A DNA stretch of 64,000 bases from Alkaliflexus imshenetskii DSM 15055. GTDB taxonomy: Bacteria; Bacteroidota; Bacteroidia; Bacteroidales; Marinilabiliaceae. Numbering within the stretch: the first letter of the stretch is position 1; each line of letters opens with the position of its first letter. The stretch is from NCBI RefSeq assembly GCF_000517065.1, contig NZ_KI912105.1, forward strand, positions 1,994,820 through 2,058,819, given 5' to 3'. The notes under the pieces were generated by a model that made no database searches, was not told where the DNA came from, and saw only the letters and a program-made list of their open reading frames with translations. This document shows positions 27,223-36,176 of the stretch, one piece after another. A program made the translations under genes and the position numbers.

Positions 27223-27756
27223 TCAGGTCATTACGGGCGGTGGTGTTTCTGTCATTGGCTCACCCGGAATGAGATGCTTAAAGGGAATTTCGAGCAGACG
27301 CAATGTAGCCGGCGCAAACTCCTTCAGCGGTATAAAAAGAAATGAGTCCGACCGCGTCTTTTCCGAGAAAGCCCTGTCACCATAGCCAAACGCCTGAAGT
27401 GCCAGCATCACAGCACTAATGAGAAAAGCAGCCTTTATGATTCCGAAAAATGCGCCCATCAACCGGTTGAGCCATCCCAATGCAATGGCATTCATCAGCT
27501 TGTCAATCATTCGGGCAAAAAGATGCACCAGAATCACTACGCATACAAAAATCAAGATGTATGAAAGCACCGACACAAACTGAGAAGTTACGAAACCCGA
27601 GAGCCATCCCGCTGTTGCATCCGAAAATTTAACGGCCAATATAATGCCCAATACCAATGCTACCAATGATGCCAATTCAATAATAAATCCATTCTTAAGA
27701 CCCTTTAGAAGGAAAAGCAACAGAATGATGCCGGTTACAATATCAAAAACAGTCAT
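27223..27756 (-). CDS. CvpA family membrane protein
   Basis: 177 residues with four membrane helices. The opening FDIVTGIILLLFLLKGLKNG is the CvpA/colicin V production signature, and a conserved LNRLMGAFFG loop lies near residue 100. CvpA proteins are linked to envelope homeostasis; the molecular function is not settled. It lies upstream of tyrS on the same strand with a 140-base gap. Confidence 0.88.
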   Translation of the reverse strand: MTVFDIVTGIILLLFLLKGLKNGFIIELASLVALVLGIILAVKFSDATAGWLSGFVTSQFVSVLSYILIFVCVVILVHLFARMIDKLMNAIALGWLNRLMGAFFGIIKAAFLISAVMLALQAFGYGDRAFSEKTRSDSFLFIPLKEFAPATLRLLEIPFKHLIPGEPMTETPPPVMT

Positions 27757-28018
27757 TTATTTTGCATGTTTAGAGTGCTTTAGGTCAGCCTTTGTTTAAA
27801 ACGGCAATAGGCTTTAACCCTGGCTATACAACATATAGTGATAAGAACATTTTGCTTCAATTCATGTCTTAAAAATAATACAAATTAATCAGCAGGCAAG
27901 GATGCTGCATCGTCAACAAGGAAAATACCCAAAGGTACACGCACAAGTGAAAACTCACAAAAACTTCACCAGTGGATAAAATGAGCGCTTGCTGCTCACA
28001 TCAATCTTTAAAAAAAAG

Positions 28019-28026
28019 TACTTTTG
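28019..28026 (+). promoter_or_regulatory. -7 promoter element of the DUF418 gene
   Basis: TACTTTTG (TAnnTTTG), 30 bases before the ATG. The rest of the 300-base gap 27757-28056 shows nothing else I can support. Confidence 0.6.
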
Positions 28027-28056
28027 AAATAAAATCAGAAATAAGTCAAGGATACC

Positions 28057-29214
28057 ATGATTGATAAAGCTTCACGTTTTGATGTGGTGGACGCCCTGCG
28101 AGGGTTTGCCATACTCTCCATAATGTTGCTCCACAACATTGAACATTTTGATATGTATCACCTTCCCGATACACTTCCTGAATGGATTAAAGCGATGGAT
28201 ACAGTGATATGGGACGCCCTGTTTTTTATGTTCGGTGGAAAATCGTATGCCATCTTTGCCCTGCTTTTTGGGTTGACCTTCCACATACAAATGAGCAACA
28301 GACAAAAGGATGGGTACGACTTTGGCATGCGCTTTTTGTGGCGTCTTTTGCTGTTATTTGGTTTCGGGTTCATCAACTCCCTATTTTATCATGGCGACAT
28401 TCTGGCTATTTATGCTCTGATAGGAATCTCTCTGGTACCCGTGCGGCATCTCTCCAATCGTGCCGTACTCATCATTGCCACCATTTTGATGTTGCAGCCG
28501 CTTGAGTGGGGAAAAATCATCTACATAATTTCCAATCCGGAGTACATAACCCCGGCCAGAACATCATACATCTACTTTGGCAACATACACCAATATCTTG
28601 GTGATGGCTCATTTACCGACGCCGTAATAGGCAACCTGACCAACGGACGCACCGCCGTATTTTTCTGGTCTCTGGAGGAGGGACGCTATTTTCAGACGGC
28701 ATCACTTTTTATGCTGGGAATGCTGCTTGGCAGACAACAACTGTTTGCTGAAACCGATAAAAGCAAAACATTTTGGTTGCGTACACTGCTATTTGCAACA
28801 GTGATATTTATTCCGCTCTACATTTTTGTGAAGAACATTCCGGAAGTAGTAGCCGACCAAACGCTCCATTTTCCCCTAACCGTAATCTTTAAATCGTGGT
28901 CCAACTTTGCCTTTATGATGATATTGGTTTCGCTGTTTGTACTATCCTACCGACATTCGGCCGGCGTTAAGCTGTTTGGCGGACTTCGCTGGATGGGACG
29001 CATGAGTTTGACCAACTACATTATGCAATCCATTTTGGGTTCATTCATATACTATGGTTACGGCCTGGGCATGTATCTGCATACCGGCGCAACTTACAGT
29101 CTGCTGATAGGGATTGCTCTGGCCACCATACAAATGCTTTTTAGCCGATGGTGGTTTACGCGTCACAAAATGGGGCCACTGGAAAATATTTGGCATCGTG
29201 CCACGTGGATTTAA
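28057..29214 (+). CDS. DUF418 family membrane protein (YeiB-like)
   Basis: 385 residues with about nine or ten membrane helices. The N-terminal RFDVVDALRGFAILSIMLLH is shared with DUF418 and the wider acyltransferase-3-like group, and GRMSLTNYIMQS is the DUF418 signature near the C-terminus. The role is unknown; it is an inner-membrane protein, possibly transporting or transferring small groups. It has its own promoter. The GH3-family gene follows with a separate promoter. Confidence 0.88.
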   Translation: MIDKASRFDVVDALRGFAILSIMLLHNIEHFDMYHLPDTLPEWIKAMDTVIWDALFFMFGGKSYAIFALLFGLTFHIQMSNRQKDGYDFGMRFLWRLLLLFGFGFINSLFYHGDILAIYALIGISLVPVRHLSNRAVLIIATILMLQPLEWGKIIYIISNPEYITPARTSYIYFGNIHQYLGDGSFTDAVIGNLTNGRTAVFFWSLEEGRYFQTASLFMLGMLLGRQQLFAETDKSKTFWLRTLLFATVIFIPLYIFVKNIPEVVADQTLHFPLTVIFKSWSNFAFMMILVSLFVLSYRHSAGVKLFGGLRWMGRMSLTNYIMQSILGSFIYYGYGLGMYLHTGATYSLLIGIALATIQMLFSRWWFTRHKMGPLENIWHRATWI

Positions 29215-29242
29215 TAAAGCCATTGCTTCAAACTTTTTTATT

Positions 29243-29250
29243 TATCTTTG
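29243..29250 (+). promoter_or_regulatory. -7 promoter element of the GH3-family gene
   Basis: TATCTTTG (TAnnTTTG), 27 bases before the ATG at 29278. It overlaps the upstream in-frame TTG (29248), excluding that start. Confidence 0.65.
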
Positions 29251-29277
29251 AGGGATAAAAAATTAAGGTTGCTATGT

Positions 29278-30789
29278 ATGCCCATAATCAATGATATTTT
29301 CTCCCTTTTTAATGCCAGACGCGGCACAGAGATAGAGTATTTCAGGCAAAATGCCGGTGCGGTTCAGGAAAAACAGTTCCGAAACCTCATCGACAGAGCC
29401 AAAAGCACCGTATATGGAAAGCAGCATGATTTTGAATCCATCCGTTCAGTAAATGCATTCAAAGAACGGGTACCTGTTCAGGATTATGAAGGGCTGATGC
29501 CACACATCATCCGACTTCGGCAGGGTGAAAAAAACCTGCTTTGGCCAGGCGAAATCAAATGGTTCGCCAAAAGTTCAGGTACCACCTCTGCCAAAAGCAA
29601 GTTCATACCCATATCGCGTGAAGCATTAAATGACTGCCACTACCAGGGTGGCCGCGACACATTGGTCATCTATAACCAATTGATACCCGACAGCAATCTT
29701 TTTTCGGGTAAAACGCTCACTTTGGGCGGGAGTCATCAAATCAACAGTTTCAGTAACGACTCGGTCTACGGTGACCTATCGGCCATCCTGATCGAAAACC
29801 TGCCGTTTTGGACCAATTTTGTGCGCACACCGGGTCGCGAAATCGCTCTGCTCGATGAATGGGAGAAGAAACTGCAACTGATTACCGAAACCACCATTAA
29901 AGAGAATGTAACCGCACTGGCCGGCGTTCCGTCATGGTTTTTGGTGCTGCTAAAAAACGTATTGGCCTACACTGGCAAAAAAGACCTTTTGGAAGTTTGG
30001 CCCAATCTGGAGCTTTTCATACATGGTGGTGTGAGCTTTGTGCCTTACCGACAGCAATATCAGGAGCTCATACCTTCCCAGAGTATGCACTATCTGGAAA
30101 CGTATAACGCCTCCGAAGGATTTTTTGCCATTCAGGATGACTTCTCCTCACCTGGCTTGTTGCTCATGCTCGATTACGGGGTGTTTTATGAATTCATGCC
30201 TTTGTCGGAATTAGGAAATCCGTACCCTAAAACTTATACCATTGAGGAGACAGACACTGAAACCGATTACGCGCTCATCATCTCCACCAACGGAGGATTG
30301 TGGCGTTACCTTATTGGCGATACCGTCCGCTTTGTGTCTAAAAAACCCTATAAAATCATCATCACAGGCCGTACCAAACACTTCATCAACGCCTTCGGCG
30401 AAGAGTTGATGATTGAAAATGCCGAAAAAGCCCTCCAGGTAGCCTGTAATGCCACAGGCGCCATCATAAAGGAGTATACAGCAGCGCCAGTTTATATGGG
30501 TTCCGATGCCAAAGGAGCCCATCAATGGCTCATCGAATTTGCCAATCATCCGGATGATTTCGGAAAATTTACCAACCACCTGGACAATGCCCTAAAAGAG
30601 GTGAACAGCGACTATGAAGCCAAACGTTATAAAGACATGACGCTGGTGATGCCCGAAGTAATAATTGCACGCGACAACCTTTTCTTTGATTGGCTTAAGA
30701 AGAAAAAGAAACTGGGCGGACAAAACAAGGTGCCACGACTTGCCAATAACCGTGAGTATATGGACGACCTCCTTAAATTAAACCTTTAA
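29278..30789 (+). CDS. GH3 auxin-responsive-promoter family protein (acyl-adenylating enzyme)
   Basis: 503 residues, the normal GH3 length. It has the nucleotide-binding motif KSSGTTSAKSKFIP (about residue 95), the second motif TYNASEGFF (about 275), LWRYLIGDTVRF and the ITGRTKHFINAFGEEL hinge near residue 375. Plant GH3 enzymes adenylate carboxylic acids (jasmonate, indole acetate) and join them to amino acids. Bacterial homologues share the fold, but their substrates are unknown. It probably forms an operon with the deoxynucleoside kinase gene 22 bases downstream. Confidence 0.88.
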   Translation: MPIINDIFSLFNARRGTEIEYFRQNAGAVQEKQFRNLIDRAKSTVYGKQHDFESIRSVNAFKERVPVQDYEGLMPHIIRLRQGEKNLLWPGEIKWFAKSSGTTSAKSKFIPISREALNDCHYQGGRDTLVIYNQLIPDSNLFSGKTLTLGGSHQINSFSNDSVYGDLSAILIENLPFWTNFVRTPGREIALLDEWEKKLQLITETTIKENVTALAGVPSWFLVLLKNVLAYTGKKDLLEVWPNLELFIHGGVSFVPYRQQYQELIPSQSMHYLETYNASEGFFAIQDDFSSPGLLLMLDYGVFYEFMPLSELGNPYPKTYTIEETDTETDYALIISTNGGLWRYLIGDTVRFVSKKPYKIIITGRTKHFINAFGEELMIENAEKALQVACNATGAIIKEYTAAPVYMGSDAKGAHQWLIEFANHPDDFGKFTNHLDNALKEVNSDYEAKRYKDMTLVMPEVIIARDNLFFDWLKKKKKLGGQNKVPRLANNREYMDDLLKLNL

Positions 30790-30811
30790 CTAACATCAGA
30801 CTAGAGAAAAC

Positions 30812-31426
30812 ATGCACATAGCCATTGCAGGAAATATAGGTTCCGGAAAAACATCGCTTGCCGGATTGCTTGCCAAACATTATGGATGGGAACCTCACTA
30901 CGAAGAGGTGGACGAGAACCCATATCTGGCCGATTTTTATGAAGATATGAAGCGATGGTCCTTTAATCTGCAAGTCTATTTTCTCAACAGTCGCTTTTCG
31001 CAAATTGTGAAGTTTCGTCAAGCCGAGAAAACAGTTGTTCAGGATCGCACCATTTATGAAGATGCTTACATTTTTGCCACCAATCTATACGACATGGGGC
31101 TAATGAGTGAACGCGATTTTAAAAACTACCTCTCGCTGTTTGAACTCATGACGAGTCTTATTCAGCCGCCCGACCTGCTCATTTATCTTCGCGCATCGGT
31201 ACCAACTCTCGTGCGTCAAATTGAACTGCGTGGGAGGCCATACGAAGCTACCATACGCCTCGATTACCTCAAGAGGCTAAATGAGCGTTACGAAGGGTGG
31301 ATGATGAACTACAAAGAAGGAAACCTCCTCACCATAAGCGTGGACGAGATTGATTTTGTGAACGACCCATCGGCTCTGAGCCTGGTATTTGATAAAGTGG
31401 ACGCCAAATTACACGGGTTGTTTTAA
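30812..31426 (+). CDS. Deoxynucleoside kinase
   Basis: 204 residues of the dNK/deoxyadenosine-deoxyguanosine kinase family: P-loop GNIGSGKTSL, substrate region EEVDENPYLADFY, NLQVYFLNSRF, the QDRTIYEDA motif holding the general base region, and a lid with arginines (IELRGRPYE). It phosphorylates deoxynucleosides in salvage; the base preference cannot be read. It starts 22 bases after the GH3-family gene. Confidence 0.92.
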   Translation: MHIAIAGNIGSGKTSLAGLLAKHYGWEPHYEEVDENPYLADFYEDMKRWSFNLQVYFLNSRFSQIVKFRQAEKTVVQDRTIYEDAYIFATNLYDMGLMSERDFKNYLSLFELMTSLIQPPDLLIYLRASVPTLVRQIELRGRPYEATIRLDYLKRLNERYEGWMMNYKEGNLLTISVDEIDFVNDPSALSLVFDKVDAKLHGLF

Positions 31427-31694
31427 GAATGAAGCACGCCTTTGGGCAAAACAAAAATTTGCTTAGCCACATAGATATTACAAATTAGTCTGCTTTGAAG
31501 ATTATTTGACTATTAGATGCGGAGCAAGGCGAAGTACCGCAATGCGGGGTAAAATATTTAGGCCGATAGACAAGATCAATCCAACTATCTTTCTCAGCTA
31601 CTCTATCTGTCTGAAAGTCTTTGCATCAATATCGTGTATTAAGAATTATATTTAAACAGTTACTGAGTTGTACTAACCTTAACAAACCAACTTT
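31427..31694. other. Intergenic region with degenerate GC-rich element
   Basis: 268 bases without a gene. About 31515-31550 is GC-richer than its surroundings and repeats six-base-like units (GCGGAGCAAGGCGAAG, then ACCGCAATGCGG). Such degenerate intergenic repeats occur in Bacteroidota genomes; other copies would be needed to call it a repeat family. Confidence 0.3.
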
Positions 31695-32069
31695 ATGCGT
31701 TTACTTGGAAACATTATCTGGCTTGTATTTGGCGGACTAATGATTGCCGCTCAATATCTGATAGCTGGTTTAATCCTGATGGTTACAATCATAGGGATTC
31801 CTTTTGGTATTCAAGCTTTCAAACTGGCTTTTGTGGCGCTGGTGCCTTTCAATGCCAAAGTGGTATCCACCCAAAGTCAGGGTGGCTGTCTCAATACCAT
31901 TTTCAATATCATCTGGATTTTTCTGGCCGGAATATGGATTGCCCTGACCCATGTTTTTTGGGGACTGCTGCTTTTTATCACAATCATTGGAATTCCTTTT
32001 GGCCGTCAACATTTTAAGTTGGCGGGCCTGGCACTCACACCTTTTGGATATAGGGTTGAAGGTTATTAA
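31695..32069 (+). CDS. YccF domain inner-membrane protein
   Basis: 124 residues made of two similar halves, each a hydrophobic segment followed by the conserved TIIGIPFG motif (ITIIGIPFGRQHFKLAGL in the second). This is the tandem YccF (DUF307) pattern. Function unknown; inner membrane. Own transcription unit. Confidence 0.88.
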   Translation: MRLLGNIIWLVFGGLMIAAQYLIAGLILMVTIIGIPFGIQAFKLAFVALVPFNAKVVSTQSQGGCLNTIFNIIWIFLAGIWIALTHVFWGLLLFITIIGIPFGRQHFKLAGLALTPFGYRVEGY

Positions 32070-32290
32070 CATCTGGGTTCATCAACTTTGATAATCTAAA
32101 ATTATTTAGCTTTGTAAAGTTGTTTCGAATTATACCAATGCCGTTTGGTTGGATACTAGAAGGAATTTAGGTGACTGTCCAGAAAAAGCATTCAACAGCC
32201 TCTAATTTATTGGAAGGGTAACACGACTTGTTTCATCAAGCAAAAATTTTTGTTGCATCATTGTGATTCTGTTTTCAAAAAACTTATAAC

Positions 32291-32743
32291 GTGCCATTTA
32301 TGAAATCAACGATAAAAAAAACGGTGGCCGCAACAGGCCATTTCCTTTTCAGATATGCGCTCGGCATTCTACTCATCTGGATAGGCATAATGAAGTTTCG
32401 CACACCAGAAGCACGATACATTGAGCAAGCTCTGGCCGAGACGTTTGTTTTTAAATGGATGATGAAATATGTCACGCTCTACGCTTTTACCAAAATAATA
32501 GGAATTCTGCAGATTACTGCAGGGGTTTTGATAATGCTCAAACCTGCTTCCAAAAAGCTTTCGGCCTGGGGTGGCGCATTGGCTACCCTGATACTTTTAG
32601 CCGGTGTAGCAGCCTATTTTTCTTCTGGCATTCTTTGGCAAGGCAACATTGGAAGCATTGGTTTCGCAAATACATTGGAGGCATTCCTCAAAAGCTTTAT
32701 TTTATTGGGCGTAGCAGGCTGGTGCTGGAGCGACTCTATTTAA
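32291..32743 (+). CDS. DUF417 (YkgB/RclC-like) membrane protein
   Basis: 150 residues with four membrane helices. GILLIWIGIMKF, KIIGILQITAGVLIMLKP and a final helix SFILLGVAGWCW follow the DUF417 layout. In E. coli RclC (YkgB) belongs to the reactive-chlorine response. The start may be three codons later (ATG at 32300). The LOG-family gene follows 18 bases downstream, so they are likely co-transcribed. Confidence 0.65.
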   Translation: MPFMKSTIKKTVAATGHFLFRYALGILLIWIGIMKFRTPEARYIEQALAETFVFKWMMKYVTLYAFTKIIGILQITAGVLIMLKPASKKLSAWGGALATLILLAGVAAYFSSGILWQGNIGSIGFANTLEAFLKSFILLGVAGWCWSDSI

Positions 32744-32761
32744 AAACAAACCTCAAACCCC

Positions 32762-33358
32762 ATGATTAAAAATATAACCATTTATTGCGCTTCGAGTCCC
32801 GGCATTCCGACACACTATTTTGAAGCAGCCCAAGCGGTAACCGCCCTGCTGGTAAACCACGGTTTTGGAGTCAGGTACGGTGGTGGTGCCGTAGGGCTGA
32901 TGGGTACCGTGGCCGATACAGTACTTAAGTTAGATGGTCAAATCACCGGAATTATCCCAAAATTTATGATAGATGTGGAATGGGAACACAAAGGTGTAAA
33001 AAACATGATACATGTTAACAGCATGCATGAACGGAAAGCCCTTCTCATTCAAGACACATCGGCCGTTTTGGCGCTTCCCGGCGGAAGTGGAACCCTTGAG
33101 GAACTCTATGAAGTGGTGTCGCTCAAAAAGCTGGGGTTCTTTCCCCACCCCATCATCCTGCTTAATACCAACGGCTATTACGACCCACTTGTGGAGATGG
33201 CTCAAAAAATGGCCGATGAAAACTTCATGCGCCCTGAGCACCTGAAAATCTGGAGTGTAGCAAACACACCGGAATCGGTTATTGAGGCCATTGAAAAACA
33301 TGAGCCCTGGGGGCCCGAGGTGATTAATTTTGCGGCCGTTAGAGAGGGCGAAAATTAG
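32762..33358 (+). CDS. LOG family (TIGR00730) nucleotide phosphoribohydrolase-like protein
   Basis: 198 residues with a Rossmann-like fold and the diagnostic MHERKALLI and LPGGSGTLEE motifs of LOG/lysine-decarboxylase-like proteins. Members hydrolyse cytokinin riboside 5'-monophosphate or related nucleoside monophosphates to free base and ribose phosphate. The YGGGAVGLMG segment binds phosphate. It sits in a likely operon with the DUF417 gene; DUF4271 follows after 55 bases. Confidence 0.92.
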   Translation: MIKNITIYCASSPGIPTHYFEAAQAVTALLVNHGFGVRYGGGAVGLMGTVADTVLKLDGQITGIIPKFMIDVEWEHKGVKNMIHVNSMHERKALLIQDTSAVLALPGGSGTLEELYEVVSLKKLGFFPHPIILLNTNGYYDPLVEMAQKMADENFMRPEHLKIWSVANTPESVIEAIEKHEPWGPEVINFAAVREGEN

Positions 33359-33413
33359 TCTGAAAGTGACGATGGTGGAATAGAATCACGTTGAACTACC
33401 AAATTATTAACTG

Positions 33414-34550
33414 ATGAAGTATTTGAGTGAATTATATGTTGCAGTACCACAGGAAGTTCAGTTGCCTCAGGTCACCCTGCCTCAACCAACTGTACTGCCG
33501 CAGGCTACTGATACAATTCGCTCCCAGCAATTGCCTCGACCCGTTATTCAATTGATAGATCCGGCACTATCACGTGAGGTTCCCGAACGGTTTCAACTCA
33601 GACCACAAAGAGCTACACCTCCCCCGCCACCTGAACTCTCTGCGGCGGACTCAATAGATTTAAACCTGGTTGGAAACACCGGAATGCGAACCAACTGGGA
33701 GGTGAAATTTAACCTGCTTCAGCCTTTCGACGAAACAGATGATGGCGAAGTAAGTGAGGCTTTTCTGCTAAAGCACCAACCAGCTGCGACAGACACACTC
33801 CAACATACTTTGGAAGGCGTTGAAACGCCAGCCAGCCGTGCTGCTGAAATCATTGCCCATGTGGCTCAAGAAACAGAGACCGATTTACCCGCCAGGTTGC
33901 AAGAGCAGCAACTGATGCGCAGCGACTGGTTTATTGCCCTCTTAATTGTTTCCGTATTGGTTACAGGCATCGTGAAAAAGTATTGGGCCAGATACCTCAA
34001 TGATCTGTTGCAATCACTGGTATTCCCCTCACAAATAAGCAGGTTAAGCACCACAAATGCCTCCAACTTTCAGCCATCACTCATCTTGAGTCTGTTGTTC
34101 TATTTCAACAGCTCGCTTTTTCTATTCCAGTTTTTGGAGCATACTAACCGTACTTTCATGAGCCTATCAGGCGCAATTATGCTGCCTTTGCTCTTTATCT
34201 TTCTGTTTCTGCTATTCACCGGAAAAACATTGGCTTATAGAGTTGTAGGACGCGTGTTTGGCACCTCCGGTCAAATACATGATTATCTATCAGGGTCATC
34301 GGCTGTGAGCAAAGCCTTTGGCCTTTTCCTTCTTCCCATCATCCTGTTTATGCCCTTTGTTGAGCCTGACACACAACTCTTGCTCATCAAAGCCGGCATC
34401 GGCATGTTTATGACACTCTATCTGATACAGATAACCCGTGGTATTCATAACAATTTAACCAATATTGTTTCAGGATATTACATTATTTTGTATCTTTGCG
34501 CTCTGGAAATTCTACCCTTATCCGTTCTATTTAAGGTACTGTTCAAATAA
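33414..34550 (+). CDS. DUF4271 membrane protein
   Basis: 378 residues. The first 160 are Pro/Gln-rich and look disordered (repeated LPQ, and PPPPPE near residue 65). A membrane helix at about 165-185 and a cluster of six or so helices follow in the C-terminal half, with the GKTLAYRVVGRVFG region. DUF4271 is a Bacteroidota family commonly encoded next to uroporphyrinogen-III synthase, exactly as here. Function unknown. Confidence 0.85.
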   Translation: MKYLSELYVAVPQEVQLPQVTLPQPTVLPQATDTIRSQQLPRPVIQLIDPALSREVPERFQLRPQRATPPPPPELSAADSIDLNLVGNTGMRTNWEVKFNLLQPFDETDDGEVSEAFLLKHQPAATDTLQHTLEGVETPASRAAEIIAHVAQETETDLPARLQEQQLMRSDWFIALLIVSVLVTGIVKKYWARYLNDLLQSLVFPSQISRLSTTNASNFQPSLILSLLFYFNSSLFLFQFLEHTNRTFMSLSGAIMLPLLFIFLFLLFTGKTLAYRVVGRVFGTSGQIHDYLSGSSAVSKAFGLFLLPIILFMPFVEPDTQLLLIKAGIGMFMTLYLIQITRGIHNNLTNIVSGYYIILYLCALEILPLSVLFKVLFK

Positions 34551-34594
34551 AGATGGAGTAGTTCCGATTTTTGTTGAACTAAAACTGAATCACA

Positions 34595-35341
34595 TTGAAG
34601 ATCAAGAAAATTCTGGTTTCGCAACCAAAACCAACCACGCCTAAGTCGCCCTATTTTGAATTGTCTGAAAAGAACAATGTAAAAATTGACTTTCGACCTT
34701 TCATTCAGGTTGAAGGATTAGACGCAAAAGACTTCCGCAAGCAAAAAGTCGACATCCTGAATCACACTGCAGTTGTTTTCACCAGCCGCACCGCCATTGA
34801 CCATTTTTTCCGACTCTGTGAAGAGACCCGTATCACTGTTCCCGATACCATGAAGTACTTCTGCATATCTGAAGCTACTGCATTTTACCTTCAAAAGTAC
34901 ATTGTTTACCGGAAACGAAAGATTTTCCATTCGACTGGAAAATTTGCCGACCTGGTAGATGTCATCAAAAAACATAAGGAAGAGAAGTTTCTTGTTCCAT
35001 TGTCTGACATCCACAAACAGGAGATTCCGGATTTGCTCAACAAATCGAAGGTGAAATATACCAAAGCCACCTTCTACCGTACCGTAAGCAGTGACTTAAG
35101 CGACATCAAAGAGATTGACTACGACATGCTTGTGTTCTTCAGTCCGTCGGGAATCGCATCACTGTTCCAGAATTTTCCCGACTTTAAGCAGAACGATATA
35201 GTGATTGCTTCATTTGGCCCTGCAACCGCCAAGGCCGTGACCGAAGCCGGACTGCGCCTCGACATACAGGCGCCCATGCCTCAGGCTCCGTCAATGACTG
35301 CAGCACTCGAAATGTATATCAAGCAACACAATAAAAAGTAG
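34595..35341 (+). CDS. hemD: Uroporphyrinogen-III synthase
   Basis: 248 residues, TTG start. The N-terminal KIKKILVSQPKP matches homologues in the phylum, and no ATG lies further upstream in frame. The two-domain HemD fold is indicated by VVFTSRTAIDHFF in domain 1 and MLVFFSPSGIASLF with FGPATAKAVTEAGL in domain 2. It closes hydroxymethylbilane to uroporphyrinogen III for haem and related tetrapyrroles. No other hem genes are in the window. The context DUF4271-hemD-rnpA-yidD is a known Bacteroidota arrangement. Confidence 0.9.
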   Translation: MKIKKILVSQPKPTTPKSPYFELSEKNNVKIDFRPFIQVEGLDAKDFRKQKVDILNHTAVVFTSRTAIDHFFRLCEETRITVPDTMKYFCISEATAFYLQKYIVYRKRKIFHSTGKFADLVDVIKKHKEEKFLVPLSDIHKQEIPDLLNKSKVKYTKATFYRTVSSDLSDIKEIDYDMLVFFSPSGIASLFQNFPDFKQNDIVIASFGPATAKAVTEAGLRLDIQAPMPQAPSMTAALEMYIKQHNKK

Positions 35342-35377
35342 TTGTTTGACTTCCGATACACGGAATCTAAACATCAA

Positions 35378-35418
35378 ACACTCCATTCGTATCGCCTACG
35401 AAGCGGAGTGTTTTTTTT
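35378..35418 (+). terminator. Terminator after hemD, directly before rnpA (possible attenuator)
   Basis: ACACTCC (35378-35384) pairs with GGAGTGT (35405-35411), with an inner TTCGTA/TACGAA stem, followed by eight T. A small TTCCG/CGGAA hairpin precedes it at 35351-35365. Only 18 bases separate the T tract from the rnpA ATG, leaving little room for a separate promoter, so regulated readthrough is possible. Confidence 0.85.
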
Positions 35419-35436
35419 AACAGAGAGACAACCGCC

Positions 35437-35853
35437 ATGCAACCAGAACGCCGTACATTCCCCAAAAAGGAACGTCTGTGCAGCAAAAAACAGATTGAAG
35501 CACTCTTTTCGCAGGGGCGTTCGCTCATGGCTTATCCCGTAAGGGTTCAATATCTTTTGGTAACTGCAATAGATGATGCGCCATCCAAGACACTCTTCTC
35601 AGTACCAAAAAAACGCTTTAAAAGGGCCGTAAAAAGGAATTTAATCCGCCGCCGGATGCGTGAGTCCTTCAGGTTAAATAAACACCTTATCTACCCGCTT
35701 ATTCCATCCGGAAAACAATTGCTTTCCACATTCGTTTATATTGACAATGCCGTACTTGATTACACAGCCATCGAAAAGGGCCTTCTAAAGGCATTTGACA
35801 AACTGGCGAAAGAACTTGCACGTGCTGCTGGTGAAGAGACCCAGGAAAACTAA
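35437..35853 (+). CDS. rnpA: Ribonuclease P protein component
   Basis: 138 residues. The basic RNR motif is visible in KRFKRAVKRNLIRRRMRE (about residues 61-78), following the N-terminal FPKKERLCSKKQIEALF. It helps the RNase P RNA cleave tRNA 5' leaders. yidD begins at the base right after its stop, as often seen. A plus-strand ORF overlapping its start in another frame is not a gene. rpmH and dnaA are absent here, as usual in Bacteroidota. Confidence 0.93.
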   Translation: MQPERRTFPKKERLCSKKQIEALFSQGRSLMAYPVRVQYLLVTAIDDAPSKTLFSVPKKRFKRAVKRNLIRRRMRESFRLNKHLIYPLIPSGKQLLSTFVYIDNAVLDYTAIEKGLLKAFDKLAKELARAAGEETQEN

Positions 35854-36123
35854 ATGGCGGCAAAAACCAATGTGGTTACAATGGAAAAAATCGTTTCATA
35901 TATACGTCAGGCGCTGGTGTTTATTCTGATATTGCCAGTAAAATTCTATCAGTATGTCATCTCGCCCATGATTGGTCCATCGTGCCGATACACACCAACC
36001 TGTTCGGCCTATACAATTGAAGCGCTGAAAAAACATGGCCCGCTGAAGGGTTTGTGGCTTTCGGTAAAGCGAATTGTCTCATGTAACCCATGGGGAGGCC
36101 ATGGCCATGATCCGGTGCCCTAA
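35854..36123 (+). CDS. yidD: Membrane protein insertion efficiency factor YidD
   Basis: 89 residues: an amphipathic/hydrophobic N-terminal segment (about 15-40), then the family signature [19 protein letters not shown] and the C-terminal [13 protein letters not shown]. YidD assists YidC-dependent membrane protein insertion. The ATG follows immediately after the rnpA TAA; a second ATG at residue 10 is also possible. Confidence 0.93.
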   Translation: MAAKTNVVTMEKIVSYIRQALVFILILPVKFYQYVISPMIGPSCRYTPTCSAYTIEALKKHGPLKGLWLSVKRIVSCNPWGGHGHDPVP

Positions 36124-36176
36124 ACACTTATTCAAAAAGAATGGTTTAGGGTCACCACACTCTATCTGTTCTCCTC

